64,000 bases of DNA from a virus, in the IMG/VR virus record IMGVR_UViG_3300025141_013434, positions 1 through 64,000 of that record. The stretch is one strand, 5' to 3'. A program made the translations under genes and the position numbers. The notes under the pieces were generated by a model. It did no database searches, was not told where the DNA came from, and was given only the letters and a program-made list of their open reading frames with translations. Below, piece by piece: positions 14,366-22,261 of this stretch (the first letter of the stretch is position 1; the number at the start of each line of letters is the position of its first letter).

Positions 14366-14768
14366 GGCGGCCCTTGCCCCAAAAGAGCTTGTTTTTTCTT
14401 TCCTCTGTGATTACGGTCATTGAAATGTACTTGTCGTCACCCCTATCAATCAGTTTTGCCTTATGTAGTCTTAAAACACCGTACTTTGGCTTGGGGGCTT
14501 TCTTGGCATACTTCTTGCGCGGGGGTGGAATATTCAAAGACTCAATACACAAAGATGCGATTTCTTCCGCAGAAAGATCCATACCATCAAATTTAGAAAA
14601 ATCCACGTCGAGGTTCATTCCCACGACCCACCTCTTTTTTCCGTATTGCGGGACATCCCAATAATTAGAAGAATGATACCGGCCATCTTTTTCCTTGGGG
14701 TTTTTTGACATTGAGTTCTCTCGCAAAGGACGAGGTTTACAAAATTCTCCCAATTCATCAAAGTTCAT
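14355..14768 (-). CDS. Hypothetical protein (137 aa)
   Basis: ATG at 14768 follows AAGGAG by seven bases; the longer frame is rejected. The product begins MNFDELGEFCKPRPLREN, includes a lysine-rich segment PPPRKKYAKKAPKPKYG and ends in WGKGRHVN. No domain recognised. Confidence 0.65.
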   Translation of the reverse strand: MNFDELGEFCKPRPLRENSMSKNPKEKDGRYHSSNYWDVPQYGKKRWVVGMNLDVDFSKFDGMDLSAEEIASLCIESLNIPPPRKKYAKKAPKPKYGVLRLHKAKLIDRGDDKYISMTVITEERKNKLFWGKGRHVN

Positions 14769-15012
14769 GTCGAAATCTCCTTCTAAGATCGTCACAACCT
14801 CCGAGAAACCTAGTCTCTCCTGTTTCTGTGTTGTTCTCCAGGATCATCGGAACTGTGTTCCAGTTATAGAAATTCTTAGCATCTTCAATCGCACCTTGGT
14901 CATCAGTAAAATCAAAGAACACCTTCTGCATACCAAGATGATCCAATGTGTCCAGCGCCATTCTGCAAAAAGGACAACTAGTTCTCCCGTAAACTATAAA
15001 TCGACTAGCCAT
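14758..15012 (-). CDS. Glutaredoxin
   Basis: The 84-residue protein has the thioredoxin-fold start RFIVYGRTSCPFCRMALD with active-site CPFC at residues 13-16, the cis-proline motif TVPMI near residue 54 and GGCDDL near the end, all expected of a small glutaredoxin. It would reduce disulfides using glutathione and probably supplies electrons to the phage ribonucleotide reductase encoded at 32088, as T4 NrdC does. Confidence 0.9.
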   Translation of the reverse strand: MASRFIVYGRTSCPFCRMALDTLDHLGMQKVFFDFTDDQGAIEDAKNFYNWNTVPMILENNTETGETRFLGGCDDLRRRFRHEL

Positions 15013-15313
15013 GTAAAACCTCTCTTTTATTTGTATTTATTTTCTTGTTTATTTCCTCTAAGGAGCCGTAAACAGTCACATCAACCCCGCCACTACCTCT
15101 CGCGAGAGAAATAGTGCAAAATTCTGCATCGGACGCGGTGGGAACGCCGTCAATTAAGCCTTCTGATAGAATTTGGGACATGTTCTCGTTGGGCCTAATG
15201 AAAACGATGAGTTCCGCATTTACAAAAATATCCCTCATTGAGTATCTCATTCTCTGAGTTGGAGAGTTGGACATTCTCTTGTCCCTGTACACTTCTTTTA
15301 ATTTAAGAATCAT
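15005..15313 (-). CDS. Hypothetical protein (102 aa)
   Basis: GAGG precedes the ATG. The protein has mixed strands and helices and a glycine-rich stretch LARGSGGVDVTVYG in its second half. It overlaps glutaredoxin by eight bases. No family recognised. Confidence 0.6.
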   Translation of the reverse strand: MILKLKEVYRDKRMSNSPTQRMRYSMRDIFVNAELIVFIRPNENMSQILSEGLIDGVPTASDAEFCTISLARGSGGVDVTVYGSLEEINKKINTNKREVLHG

Positions 15314-15542
15314 TTTCTACCTCGTAAGATTTATCTTTCGACACAAACCATTTTTGACCATCGTGTAAGATTCTGTAACTGCTCTCAGATTGTTCTAGTA
15401 CAAGAAACACTTTTGGCTCATCAAGTCGAAGAATAGTTGTCGTCACCAATGGGTCTTCACTTTCAATGAGGTATGTTTCCGATGGAACGTATACCAAGCA
15501 CCCAGTCTGTGGATCTGGCTCTCTAGTTTTCTGTCTTATCAT
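15303..15542 (-). CDS. Hypothetical beta-rich protein (79 aa)
   Basis: CAGGAGG precedes the ATG by a few bases. The sequence (TGCLVYVPSETYLIESEDP and later VFLVLEQSESSYRILHDG) alternates hydrophobic residues as in a small beta barrel. Function unknown. Confidence 0.6.
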   Translation of the reverse strand: MIRQKTREPDPQTGCLVYVPSETYLIESEDPLVTTTILRLDEPKVFLVLEQSESSYRILHDGQKWFVSKDKSYEVENDS

Positions 15543-15837
15543 TTTGTTCCTCCTGTGGCTGTGACTGAGGCGGGGATATCATTTCTGTCAGATAACCTCT
15601 CAAAATAGACTCCGAATCGCTTAAGAGAATGTCTGCCGAGAAGAGATCTTCTCGCAATGCCTCAATATCTGAAATGGCTTGTTGTACCTCCCCCTCCAAA
15701 ATAGACGATTCTACATCTGTTAACTTAGTTATTGCTCTTCTTACTTTTCCCACTTTAGACTCAGCCTTGCTCAAAATTAGTCTCACCTCTTCCGGGACCT
15801 CTTTCATGTCTACCGTGTAGCTTACCTTTACCTTCAT
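15523..15837 (-). CDS. Hypothetical coiled-coil protein (104 aa)
   Basis: I start it at the ATG that overlaps the previous TGA (ATGA), five bases after GGAG. Residues 20-90 have heptad-like leucine and isoleucine spacing and are very acidic, and the tail is rich in proline and glutamine. Probably forms a helical bundle. Function unknown. Confidence 0.6.
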   Translation of the reverse strand: MKVKVSYTVDMKEVPEEVRLILSKAESKVGKVRRAITKLTDVESSILEGEVQQAISDIEALREDLFSADILLSDSESILRGYLTEMISPPQSQPQEEQNDKTEN

Positions 15838-16190
15838 ACCCACTCCACATAACTCTTCAGCGCGTCGTTGCGATGCTTAGACCACCACGGGCCTTCTATT
15901 TGTATTCCTAGTGCCTCTGCCAATTCCCTGCCAGATTCCCAGGCCAGAACCTCTTCTCTCAATATATCTATTCTGTGATTCTTGTTGGCGCGGGCTCTGA
16001 ACCCAGGAGCTTTCATAAAGGGAAATCTATTCTCAAAGGAATTCAGGCCACATTCTTCTGATCTGATACAGACATGCCCAGCTTCGTGAAGCAGTGTATG
16101 TAACCTAGAGCGATAATTCTGGTGAGAGTTCATCTCTATTCTTCTTAAGTCTTGACAGTATATGTTTTCGTATTCTTGATCGTAATACAC
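15834..16190 (-). CDS. Putative HExxH metalloprotease-like protein
   Basis: The motif LLHEAGHV is a canonical HExxH zinc site, and downstream helices contain a possible third ligand in LREEVLAWESGRELAEAL. From the GTG at 16190 the protein has 118 residues, but that GTG has no ribosome site. The frame extends upstream to an ATT at 16265-16263 that lies seven bases after GGGAG, adding SDRKKYKESIERVEGFLLDK, a natural-looking N-terminus with a helix and strand as in short ImmA/SprT-like peptidases. I believe the real protein is 143 residues. It could cleave a host protein or repressor; substrate unknown. Confidence 0.65.
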   Translation of the reverse strand: MYYDQEYENIYCQDLRRIEMNSHQNYRSRLHTLLHEAGHVCIRSEECGLNSFENRFPFMKAPGFRARANKNHRIDILREEVLAWESGRELAEALGIQIEGPWWSKHRNDALKSYVEWV

Positions 16191-16314
16191 TTCTACGCCG
16201 TGTTTATCGAGTAGAAAACCCTCTACCCTTTCGATAGATTCTTTATATTTCTTCCGATCAGAAATCTTTTCACTCCCATTTCTTAATACATTCTATCAAA
16301 TTAAAGATGAAAAA

Positions 16315-16590
16315 TCAAGGAAAAATTTTCATTATCGTAGAAACAATCGTGGCCACCATCGCAGTGAAGAGTATCCACATCATTTTGGTCGATGTAGCCT
16401 TCCATGATTCGAGGGCCCTGATTCGTGCGTAAAGGCCCTCGTCAGGATTATAAACGGCTTCTTTTATCTTGGTAATGTCGTCAGCAACCAAATCGTGCTT
16501 GCTGTGAAGAACCTCGACAGAGTTAACAACCTTTTCAATATCAATTGTTAACTTAAGTAACGGATTGGGACAACCATTATCTTCAGACAT
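16315..16590 (-). CDS. Coiled-coil protein with C-terminal membrane anchor
   Basis: Residues 1-65 form a helical segment with DIEKVVNSVEVLHSKHD and LYARIRALESWKATS; residues 69-88 (MMWILFTAMVATIVSTIMK) form a transmembrane helix. This layout resembles XhlA-type hemolysin/holin-associated proteins of phages. No other lysis gene is close by, so holin function is only possible. A GGGGGG tract precedes the ATG at 16590. Confidence 0.55.
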   Translation of the reverse strand: MSEDNGCPNPLLKLTIDIEKVVNSVEVLHSKHDLVADDITKIKEAVYNPDEGLYARIRALESWKATSTKMMWILFTAMVATIVSTIMKIFP

Positions 16591-16640
16591 CAAAAAAACC
16601 CCCCAATGGTAAACTATCAGTGTACTATTAAGTAGTGAAC

Positions 16641-18224
16641 TTATTTTGGATCGACCTGAATTATGGCGCTATCTGTCGTTATTAGTGTCCCTGCTACTGA
16701 TGCCGCGTTCTGGAGCGCACATCTAGTTACCTTTGCTGGGTCGATAATTCCTGCTTCGAAAAGATTTGTAACTTCTCCCGTCGCAAAATTCAACCCCTCC
16801 TCTCTGGAGCCTGAATCGGATAGGGAAGATAAAACCTGCTCTTTTGAAATGCCTGAATTTTGAGCCATTGTGAATAACGGAGCTGACAAGGCCCGCTTGA
16901 CTATTGCTACTCCTTTCTCTTGATCCTCGTTTTCCACTTGCACCTCTAAAGAACTTGATATTCGATGGAGCATCATGCCGCCACCTGGAACGACTCCTTC
17001 CTGTTGTGCAGACCTAACTGCCTCCAGGGCGTCTTCAATTCTATGCTTCTTTTCTATCATCTCCACCTGAGTGGCGGCACCAACCTTAATAACAGCAATG
17101 CCGGAAGCAAGGCGTGTAATTCTTTCCTGTATGGTTTCTGCCTCATGCAATGATTCTGTTTGCTCAATCTCTGCCTTCAGAGCTTCGATCCTACTTTGCA
17201 CCTCTTTATGGTCGCATGCGCCGCCAACGATGGTCGTAAGGTTCTTCAGAATTTCGACACTCTTAGAAGACCCCATATCTGTAAGTTTAACGTCTTTAAT
17301 ATCAACTCCAGTTTCCCGCCTAAAATAGGTGGCACCTGTAGCTATGGCTAAATCGTTCATTAAACTTCTTCGGGCCTCTCCATAGAGAGGGGCCTTCACC
17401 GCAACCACCTTCATAGTTCCCCTTATGGTATTCATGATCAACGCGGCGAGAGCTTGGCCTTCGATTTCGTCTGCAACGATGACAAATGGACGACTCTCTC
17501 TCGCAGCAAGCTCAAGGGCTGGCAGGATTTGTTCAACCCTCTCAAGCCTAGAGTCCGTGATCAGAAATATCGGATTCTCATACCTAACTGAACCTCTTCT
17601 TTCGTCTGTGACGAAGGCCGTCGCAGCGTAGCCAGATCCGAGCTTAAAACCCTCCACAAGATCAAGTGTAGTTTCGATCGATCGAGCTTCCTCGACAGTG
17701 ATGGATCCATCCTTCCCCACTTTGTCGACAGCCATTGCGATAAGGTTTCCAATCGTACTATCGTTATTGGCAGAAATCGATGCTATGTGAGCTATATCCT
17801 CGACGCTTTGTATGGGCCGGGCCGACTGCTCTACTTGCCTTACAACCTCCCTTACGGCCCTCTCAATACCCCTCCTGAGTTCAACTGGGTTATTCTTGTC
17901 ATCATCCAAGAACTCTCCAGCCTCATCAAAAATGGCTTTTGTCAAAACAGTTGAAGTTGTTGTGCCATCGCCTGCATCGAGATTGGTCTTTGCCGAAGCT
18001 TGCTTTACAAGCTGTGCTCCCGCATTCTCAATCGGGTCGTCCAAGTCAACAAACTTGGCAACCGTTACACCGTCCTTCGTTATGATTGGCATCTTGCCTT
18101 TTTCTTGCAAAATGACGTTGCGGCCGCGTGGACCTAACGTAGACGCAACATGGGTGGCCAAAGTATCGACCCCTTGAATTAGTTTTTGGCGTAGTTCTGC
18201 ACGAGAACTGAACTGTTTAGACAT
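16641..18224 (-). CDS. groEL: GroEL-type chaperonin (60 kDa)
   Basis: The 527 residues cover the whole GroEL plan. The equatorial ATP site has LGPRGRNVILQ, TKDGVTVAKFVD and AGDGTTTSTV (Asp 86 in the key position); the apical domain spans roughly residues 190-370; the second equatorial part has GVVPGGGMML and ends without the GGM tail. A group I chaperonin needs a co-chaperonin, and a GroES/gp31-like gene lies at 31260. T4 uses host GroEL with its own gp31 to fold the capsid protein; a phage with its own GroEL probably folds gp23 independently of the host. An exact sigma-70 promoter precedes the gene, implying early expression. Confidence 0.96.
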   Translation of the reverse strand: MSKQFSSRAELRQKLIQGVDTLATHVASTLGPRGRNVILQEKGKMPIITKDGVTVAKFVDLDDPIENAGAQLVKQASAKTNLDAGDGTTTSTVLTKAIFDEAGEFLDDDKNNPVELRRGIERAVREVVRQVEQSARPIQSVEDIAHIASISANNDSTIGNLIAMAVDKVGKDGSITVEEARSIETTLDLVEGFKLGSGYAATAFVTDERRGSVRYENPIFLITDSRLERVEQILPALELAARESRPFVIVADEIEGQALAALIMNTIRGTMKVVAVKAPLYGEARRSLMNDLAIATGATYFRRETGVDIKDVKLTDMGSSKSVEILKNLTTIVGGACDHKEVQSRIEALKAEIEQTESLHEAETIQERITRLASGIAVIKVGAATQVEMIEKKHRIEDALEAVRSAQQEGVVPGGGMMLHRISSSLEVQVENEDQEKGVAIVKRALSAPLFTMAQNSGISKEQVLSSLSDSGSREEGLNFATGEVTNLFEAGIIDPAKVTRCALQNAASVAGTLITTDSAIIQVDPK

Positions 18225-18254
18225 TAAAATCTCACTTTCAATTATACATTATAT

Positions 18255-18283
18255 ATTATAAACACCCCGGCGGGGGTTGTCAA
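18255..18283 (-). promoter_or_regulatory. Consensus sigma-70 promoter of groEL
   Basis: On the minus strand TTGACA (18283-18278) and TATAAT (18260-18255) match the bacterial consensus in all twelve positions, with a 17-base spacer. The spacer contains the inverted repeat ACCCC-CGCC-GGGGT, which could bind a repressor or fold as a hairpin. The predicted transcript start is about 24 bases upstream of the groEL ATG. Confidence 0.9.
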
Positions 18284-18288
18284 GTAAT

Positions 18289-19665
18289 TTATTCGGCTGG
18301 TGGCGCGTTTGGATCTTCTTTATCGTCAGCAACCTTATCTCTTATTTCTTCTTCGATAACGGTGGTATTTGCTATGGCCTTCTCGCCGGCTTTGATCGCA
18401 GCATTTCTTTTCTCGTAAGTGATGTATTTGTTTATGTTCTCGTTCAGATCCTTGAACGCCGCAAAGAGCGCCATGAACGCATCTCTTATATTATCCATGT
18501 GCATAGCCGCAACATCAATTATTGCATCTCTGGTAGAAGGTAACTCTCCAAGCCTCTGCAGTTTAAAATATCCCTTGGCGGATAGACTCTCTATCTGGGG
18601 AACACTCAGGCTCCACTGTGTGTTTGCAGACTCATTTAAAAGACCTTCGCTGACATCGGGTGAATCTTCAGCTGGTGGTGTGAACTTTTGCCCACGGATC
18701 CTGTATCCGGCAGTCATACGCAATAACTTGTACCTTTCGGGCGCGCTCTTCGTCGACTTTATCAAGCCAATAGAATTCCCTTCGGCTTCGGGATATTTCT
18801 CTAGGACGGATGGCGGCAACTGAAAGAGTTCAGATCCTGTCTGCTTAACTCCCTCTCTGGCTGTTAGGGTAAGCATATCAATAAAGTTTTCTTGATTTAT
18901 TTCAAAGGCCTCGATTGTGATAGACTCTCCAAGCTTTCTAGCTACAACGTAAAGCATCCTCCCCCCGAAATCTGGCTCGTCAAAGAGGGCATCGACAAGG
19001 TTTGTAAAGCTACCTTCAACTAAAGTCTTCGGACTTAACAACTTCAAACTTACAGGCACCTCGCCTCCGCCTGATCGAAGTTCAGTAAACGCTACCAAAT
19101 CCTGTATCGGAAGGTTGCCCTTTTCAGTTCTTTCGGCTTCCTGTCGACCATGAAGTAAAGCTGAAAGCCAGCCCTCGAATACAAATCCCGCGGAGGCCTC
19201 GTTGAAGTTCTTTATTAAGGCTGCGAGTGCCTCTAATATAATTAAGGTAGATATAATTCTGCGAGGCGAAGTAATCCTGTTACTCGGGTGCGAAAGCCTC
19301 TGGAGATATGCCAGTTTGCCCGCAACATCTGCGCCGCCACCTACAACAGAGAATATCCTGTTCATGGTCTTTCTGTCTACGCTGTTGGGGTCACCCCACG
19401 CCTCTGTTGGTATGAACGCCGGAAGCGAAACCAAGAACTCCTCGGCTTCTTTTCTGCGGGCCCTGGCTGACATTTCTGAAATGACTTCTTTTGGTGCTAA
19501 CTTACTCAAAGATTCTGCAAATTGATCCAGATACTTCAAGTCCTCCTCGTTTATTACTCCGACACCCTCGAAGCTCTTGTCTTTCATAACTGTTTCCACC
19601 ATTTCAAACAACATTTTGTGAAATGGGTTTTCGTAAAGACTGGTAAGTTTATCAAAATCAGACAT
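18289..19665 (-). CDS. Phage protein of unknown function (458 aa)
   Basis: GAGGT lies before the ATG. The central region has ASAGFVFEGWLSALLHGRQE, then PIQDLVAFTE and EVPVSLKLLS about 25 residues later. The ordering of Glu, Asp and a Lys after a strand recalls PD-(D/E)XK nucleases, but the evidence is weak. The N-terminal third is helical (many KEA and EEF segments) and the C-terminal third also. It stands upstream of the groEL promoter as the last gene of its operon. Similar proteins exist in marine myophages without assigned role. Confidence 0.65.
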   Translation of the reverse strand: MSDFDKLTSLYENPFHKMLFEMVETVMKDKSFEGVGVINEEDLKYLDQFAESLSKLAPKEVISEMSARARRKEAEEFLVSLPAFIPTEAWGDPNSVDRKTMNRIFSVVGGGADVAGKLAYLQRLSHPSNRITSPRRIISTLIILEALAALIKNFNEASAGFVFEGWLSALLHGRQEAERTEKGNLPIQDLVAFTELRSGGGEVPVSLKLLSPKTLVEGSFTNLVDALFDEPDFGGRMLYVVARKLGESITIEAFEINQENFIDMLTLTAREGVKQTGSELFQLPPSVLEKYPEAEGNSIGLIKSTKSAPERYKLLRMTAGYRIRGQKFTPPAEDSPDVSEGLLNESANTQWSLSVPQIESLSAKGYFKLQRLGELPSTRDAIIDVAAMHMDNIRDAFMALFAAFKDLNENINKYITYEKRNAAIKAGEKAIANTTVIEEEIRDKVADDKEDPNAPPAE

Positions 19666-19692
19666 ATCTATACACCTCTACTATAATTAGTA

Positions 19693-20334
19693 TCAAATTA
19701 TCTCATCTGCTATGCCAAATTCAACTGCTTGTTCGGCAGAAAGATAAACATCCATGTTTCTTTTCAGCATCTTTTTTAATCTGGTTTGGGTTAGCTTTGT
19801 CTCGGCGGCGAGACACTTTATATAATTGGCTTGAGACCATTTTATTTCTTCTATATCGTTTTCGAGATTTGACAGCATTCCGTGAGATCCACCCATCACA
19901 TTATGAATCATCACTCTGCAATTAGCTCCTATCTTTCGCTTGCCTTTTGTACCGCCTGCTAAGAGAAGAACACCAGCTGACATAACCTTGCCTAGGCCGA
20001 TAGTCTCGACGTCGCAAGTCTCTTTAACCGACCTCATTGTGTCGTAAACAGAAAACATCTCAGCAGAAGATCCGCCGTAAGTAGAGACGATCATTTTTAT
20101 CGGCTTACTGTCAAAAACGATTTCAGACTCTAGATTTTCGGGATCTGTAAGCTTAGGAACCAACGCCGTGTCCCTCAAGTACATCAAGACGCTTACGACC
20201 TCAGAGCACTTAGTTTCCTCTATGTCTCCATAGATCGAAATCGTTCTAAGTTCATCCTCCTTCTGAGAAGGAGGCTCCATATTGTTGATGATGACAATTT
20301 GATTATCATCCGAAAGAACTTCACTTTTTTGCAT
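19693..20334 (-). CDS. clpP: ClpP-type serine protease
   Basis: I choose the ATG at 20334 (14-base overlap with the upstream gene, AAGG site) rather than the longest frame. The catalytic triad is visible: Ser 119 in GLGKVMSAGVLLL, His 144 in RVMIHNVMGG and Asp 195 in KRNMDVYLSA. The strand motif STYGGSSAEMFSVYD matches the ClpP oxyanion-hole loop region. ClpP forms a barrel that degrades substrates delivered by ClpA/ClpX. It may work with host ClpX to remodel the host proteome. A capsid-protease role is less likely because the capsid cluster is far away. Confidence 0.9.
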   Translation of the reverse strand: MQKSEVLSDDNQIVIINNMEPPSQKEDELRTISIYGDIEETKCSEVVSVLMYLRDTALVPKLTDPENLESEIVFDSKPIKMIVSTYGGSSAEMFSVYDTMRSVKETCDVETIGLGKVMSAGVLLLAGGTKGKRKIGANCRVMIHNVMGGSHGMLSNLENDIEEIKWSQANYIKCLAAETKLTQTRLKKMLKRNMDVYLSAEQAVEFGIADEII

Positions 20335-20620
20335 TAAATACCTTTTCTTTCTTTCCTGTAATGTCAGATAACTCAAAAGAAAGGGTGTTCGCAAAACTAA
20401 CCCAATCTTCCCTTTCTTCGAAAGTTCTTTGTAAGAGAACAATCATCCTGTCTTGGGCGGAATCATAACCATCTCCCACGACGCGGAAATCTTTCATTTC
20501 CTTTATGATCTTGTTGATATCCCTCTTGCCCGAGCCCGAGGCTTGTATCATATAAGAATACTCTTCTTTATTATCGGATACCTTATTCTTTTGTGACCAT
20601 GCAACTGCGACAATGCTCAT
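20321..20620 (-). CDS. Hypothetical protein (99 aa)
   Basis: AGGGAGGA precedes the ATG. Mixed alpha-beta protein beginning MSIVAVAWSQKNKVSDNKEE; DRMIVLLQRTFEE and WVSFANTLSFEL are the clearest secondary-structure elements. It overlaps clpP by 14 bases and is translated with it. No family recognised. Confidence 0.65.
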   Translation of the reverse strand: MSIVAVAWSQKNKVSDNKEEYSYMIQASGSGKRDINKIIKEMKDFRVVGDGYDSAQDRMIVLLQRTFEEREDWVSFANTLSFELSDITGKKEKVFNAKK

Positions 20621-21003
20621 TATTGATCCTCCCTTCTTCTAATTCTCAGTTGTTTTACACGAGGCTGTGCCTCTTCCCACGTAGTGTACTTAACGTATCT
20701 ATAAAATGCTTGCGGCGTGTGCGCAAGCATCTTATTAATTATAACGCTTCTCCAGTCATTGAGAAAGTTTTTATCACTTTCTTCAATGTTTTTGATTATT
20801 TTCTCAGGAATTTCAGTTCCCCTGATGTATTTGTGCTTCATTTCTGCTGCACGTTGAACATCTTCTGAAACTGCATCCATTATGGATAAGATTGAATCTG
20901 TAGTGTTTTCAAAAATTATGAGATTGTGCCCCAAGCTTAGGGCAAAGGATAGGAGCTTGTGAACGAAGGCCCCGAGAAAAAACCATAATGCGTAAGTCAA
21001 CAT
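20620..21003 (-). CDS. Membrane-anchored hypothetical protein (127 aa)
   Basis: Residues 3-30 form one transmembrane helix (TYALWFFLGAFVHKLLSFAL), followed by a helical cytoplasmic part of about 95 residues with many charged residues and a basic end RRREDQ. I recall related proteins in marine T4-type phages, none characterised. There is no clear ribosome site, so the start is less certain. Confidence 0.6.
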   Translation of the reverse strand: MLTYALWFFLGAFVHKLLSFALSLGHNLIIFENTTDSILSIMDAVSEDVQRAAEMKHKYIRGTEIPEKIIKNIEESDKNFLNDWRSVIINKMLAHTPQAFYRYVKYTTWEEAQPRVKQLRIRRREDQ

Positions 21004-21045
21004 ATGTATATATTAAGCTAGATTCAGGGAAAAGTCAACAGAAAA

Positions 21046-21615
21046 CTACTTCTTTTGGCGATTTAATGCCTCTTTTATAATTTTCTTAGAAACTCTTTCG
21101 GTGATTCGGTCAATGATCGAATTTACGGCCGACTCATTCATCATGAGTTCTTCCTCTTCTTCCTCGACACCAAGGTCTTCTTCGCCGCCAAGGTCTTCTT
21201 CGCCACCAAGATCCTCTTCGCCGCCAAGGTCTTCTTCACCACCAAGGTCTTCTTCGCCACCATCTGAAGCGCCGAGAATTTGGTCGATGACATCTCTAGC
21301 TGTTCGAAGGGCCTCTACATCGGACTCCGGAATTGAAACCTCCGCTTCAACATCTTCGCCGCCGAGGTCTTCTTCGCCGCCAAGCTCCTCATCACCGAGG
21401 GGCTCTTCGGCGGGGACTTCACCGGGCTCTTCTTCGACTGCTAAAGGATCTTCTTCTTCAAGTTCTTCTTCGATAGTCTCCTCTTCAAGAGCGTCTTCTT
21501 CAATGGAAGAATCGTCGTTCCTACCAGGAAAGCCCATTTCTCTGAGGACTGGGATTCCCGCAAGCGTTGCAAAGCGCCGAATTGTCGCTTCTTTTAAAAG
21601 GTTTTTCTTAGACAT
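21046..21615 (-). CDS. Very acidic repeat protein, scaffold-like
   Basis: Begins MSKKNLLKEATIRRFATLAG, a helical start, then becomes almost entirely Glu/Asp/Gly. Residues 119-148 are five copies of GGEEDL. The C-terminal 40 residues are again helical and basic (NSIIDRITERVSKKIIKEAL). Acidic head-scaffold proteins of T4-type phages (gp67/gp68-like) have this charge pattern, and a late-promoter-like motif lies upstream, so a prohead-core role is possible. AGGAG precedes the ATG. Confidence 0.6.
   Translation of the reverse strand: MSKKNLLKEATIRRFATLAGIPVLREMGFPGRNDDSSIEEDALEEETIEEELEEEDPLAVEEEPGEVPAEEPLGDEELGGEEDLGGEDVEAEVSIPESDVEALRTARDVIDQILGASDGGEEDLGGEEDLGGEEDLGGEEDLGGEEDLGVEEEEEELMMNESAVNSIIDRITERVSKKIIKEALNRQKK
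21172..21261 (-). repeat. Tandem 18-base repeat, five copies
   Basis: Five imperfect copies of an 18-base unit encode GGEEDL. They lie wholly within the reading frame and keep it open, so copy number could change by slippage without breaking the gene. Confidence 0.85.
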
Positions 21616-21664
21616 CTGTTTACTCCTAGCTAGCCGAAAGAATAAGAATTGGTATTACTCACAA

Positions 21665-21672
21665 GTAAATAG
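21665..21672 (-). promoter_or_regulatory. Candidate late promoter motif CTATTTAC
   Basis: Minus strand ACTATTTACT about 55 bases before the ATG of the acidic protein at 21615. One base differs from the CTATTTAT form found elsewhere. Confidence 0.4.
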
Positions 21673-21683
21673 TGTTCTTAAAG

Positions 21684-21923
21684 CTAAAAAGTTAAAAATA
21701 TTTTAGACATTTTCTGAATAGCTTTTTGTTCTATTTGGCGAATCCTTACAAAACTGAAACCCAACCTTTCACCTACTTCATGTAGAGTGAGTCGGCCCGT
21801 TCTACTTTCCTCAATAGAAATCAAACAACAGTTCAACTCTTTTTTGTAATCTATCCACAACCGGCAGTCTTTTTGCTCGCAAGGCTTGTTCACCTTAACA
21901 CACTCTTTTGCACACTGTCTCAT
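21684..21923 (-). CDS. Sigma-70 region 4-like small regulator
   Basis: The N-terminal part has clustered cysteines (residues 4, 8, 15, 20) that may bind zinc or an iron-sulfur cluster. The C-terminal part RLTLHEVGERLGFSFVRIRQIEQKAIQK matches the helix-turn-helix of sigma factor region 4.2, which contacts the -35 element. Such truncated sigma-like proteins occur in T4-type phages. It is a candidate for directing host RNA polymerase to phage promoters, like T4 gp33/gp55 but with a different architecture. It overlaps the preceding gene as ATGA. Confidence 0.75.
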   Translation of the reverse strand: MRQCAKECVKVNKPCEQKDCRLWIDYKKELNCCLISIEESRTGRLTLHEVGERLGFSFVRIRQIEQKAIQKMSKIFLTF

Positions 21924-22261
21924 AGATCTGGTAATTCCTTTGCTATTAAATCAAATAAGTCTTCTGCTTCTTTTTCACTAAGATTAAAAAGCTTTTCTGT
22001 CTCTTTTCCTAGGGCGACAAGCTCCCTGCTCTTTTCTAATTTCTTCTTACCTTGTTTCGCCACAACGTCTTTTAAATCATTTACATAATCAAGTATTCGA
22101 GGATCCCTAGATAAATACCCTGTGACCATAGCTCTAAAAAACTGCAACTGAGTCAAGCCATCATATCTTAGTCTTATCCTTAAATCCGCGTGTCTCTTGT
22201 CGGAATCCTGAAAGACAATCTTTTTGCCTTCTTTCCCGTATTTATATTTATTTTCTGACAT
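21920..22261 (-). CDS. Conserved phage hypothetical protein (113 aa)
   Basis: I use the ATG at 22261, since the longer frame would lie inside the IMPDH gene. The sequence KIVFQDSDKRHADLRIRLRYDGLTQLQFFRAMVTGYLSRD has a basic helix pair and matches in style a conserved protein of marine T4-type phages that I cannot name. The last 40 residues are an acidic helix ending in IAKELPDL. It may be a small DNA-binding regulator, given the sigma-like gene coupled to it. Confidence 0.6.
   Translation of the reverse strand: MSENKYKYGKEGKKIVFQDSDKRHADLRIRLRYDGLTQLQFFRAMVTGYLSRDPRILDYVNDLKDVVAKQGKKKLEKSRELVALGKETEKLFNLSEKEAEDLFDLIAKELPDL

Noticed and set aside
16591-16640. Terminator after groEL
   Set aside because: A GGGGGG tract followed by seven Ts is visible, but I found no stable hairpin in front of it; the G-tract more likely serves as ribosome site for the next gene.
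19693-20334. ClpP as the prohead protease
   Set aside because: It lies far from the capsid genes, keeps ClpP triad spacing, and T4-type phages use the gp21 fold, which should be just beyond the right edge.
21172-21261. Regular short repeats suggesting a CRISPR array
   Set aside because: The units are contiguous 18-base coding repeats without spacers. The 30-base repeats at 62261-62345 and 90-base repeats at 30292-30621 are likewise coding.
21101-21706. Serine-rich 201-residue open frame on the plus strand
   Set aside because: It is the antisense shadow of the Glu/Gly-rich repeat gene at 21046-21615; repeats keep all frames open. No ribosome site was found.
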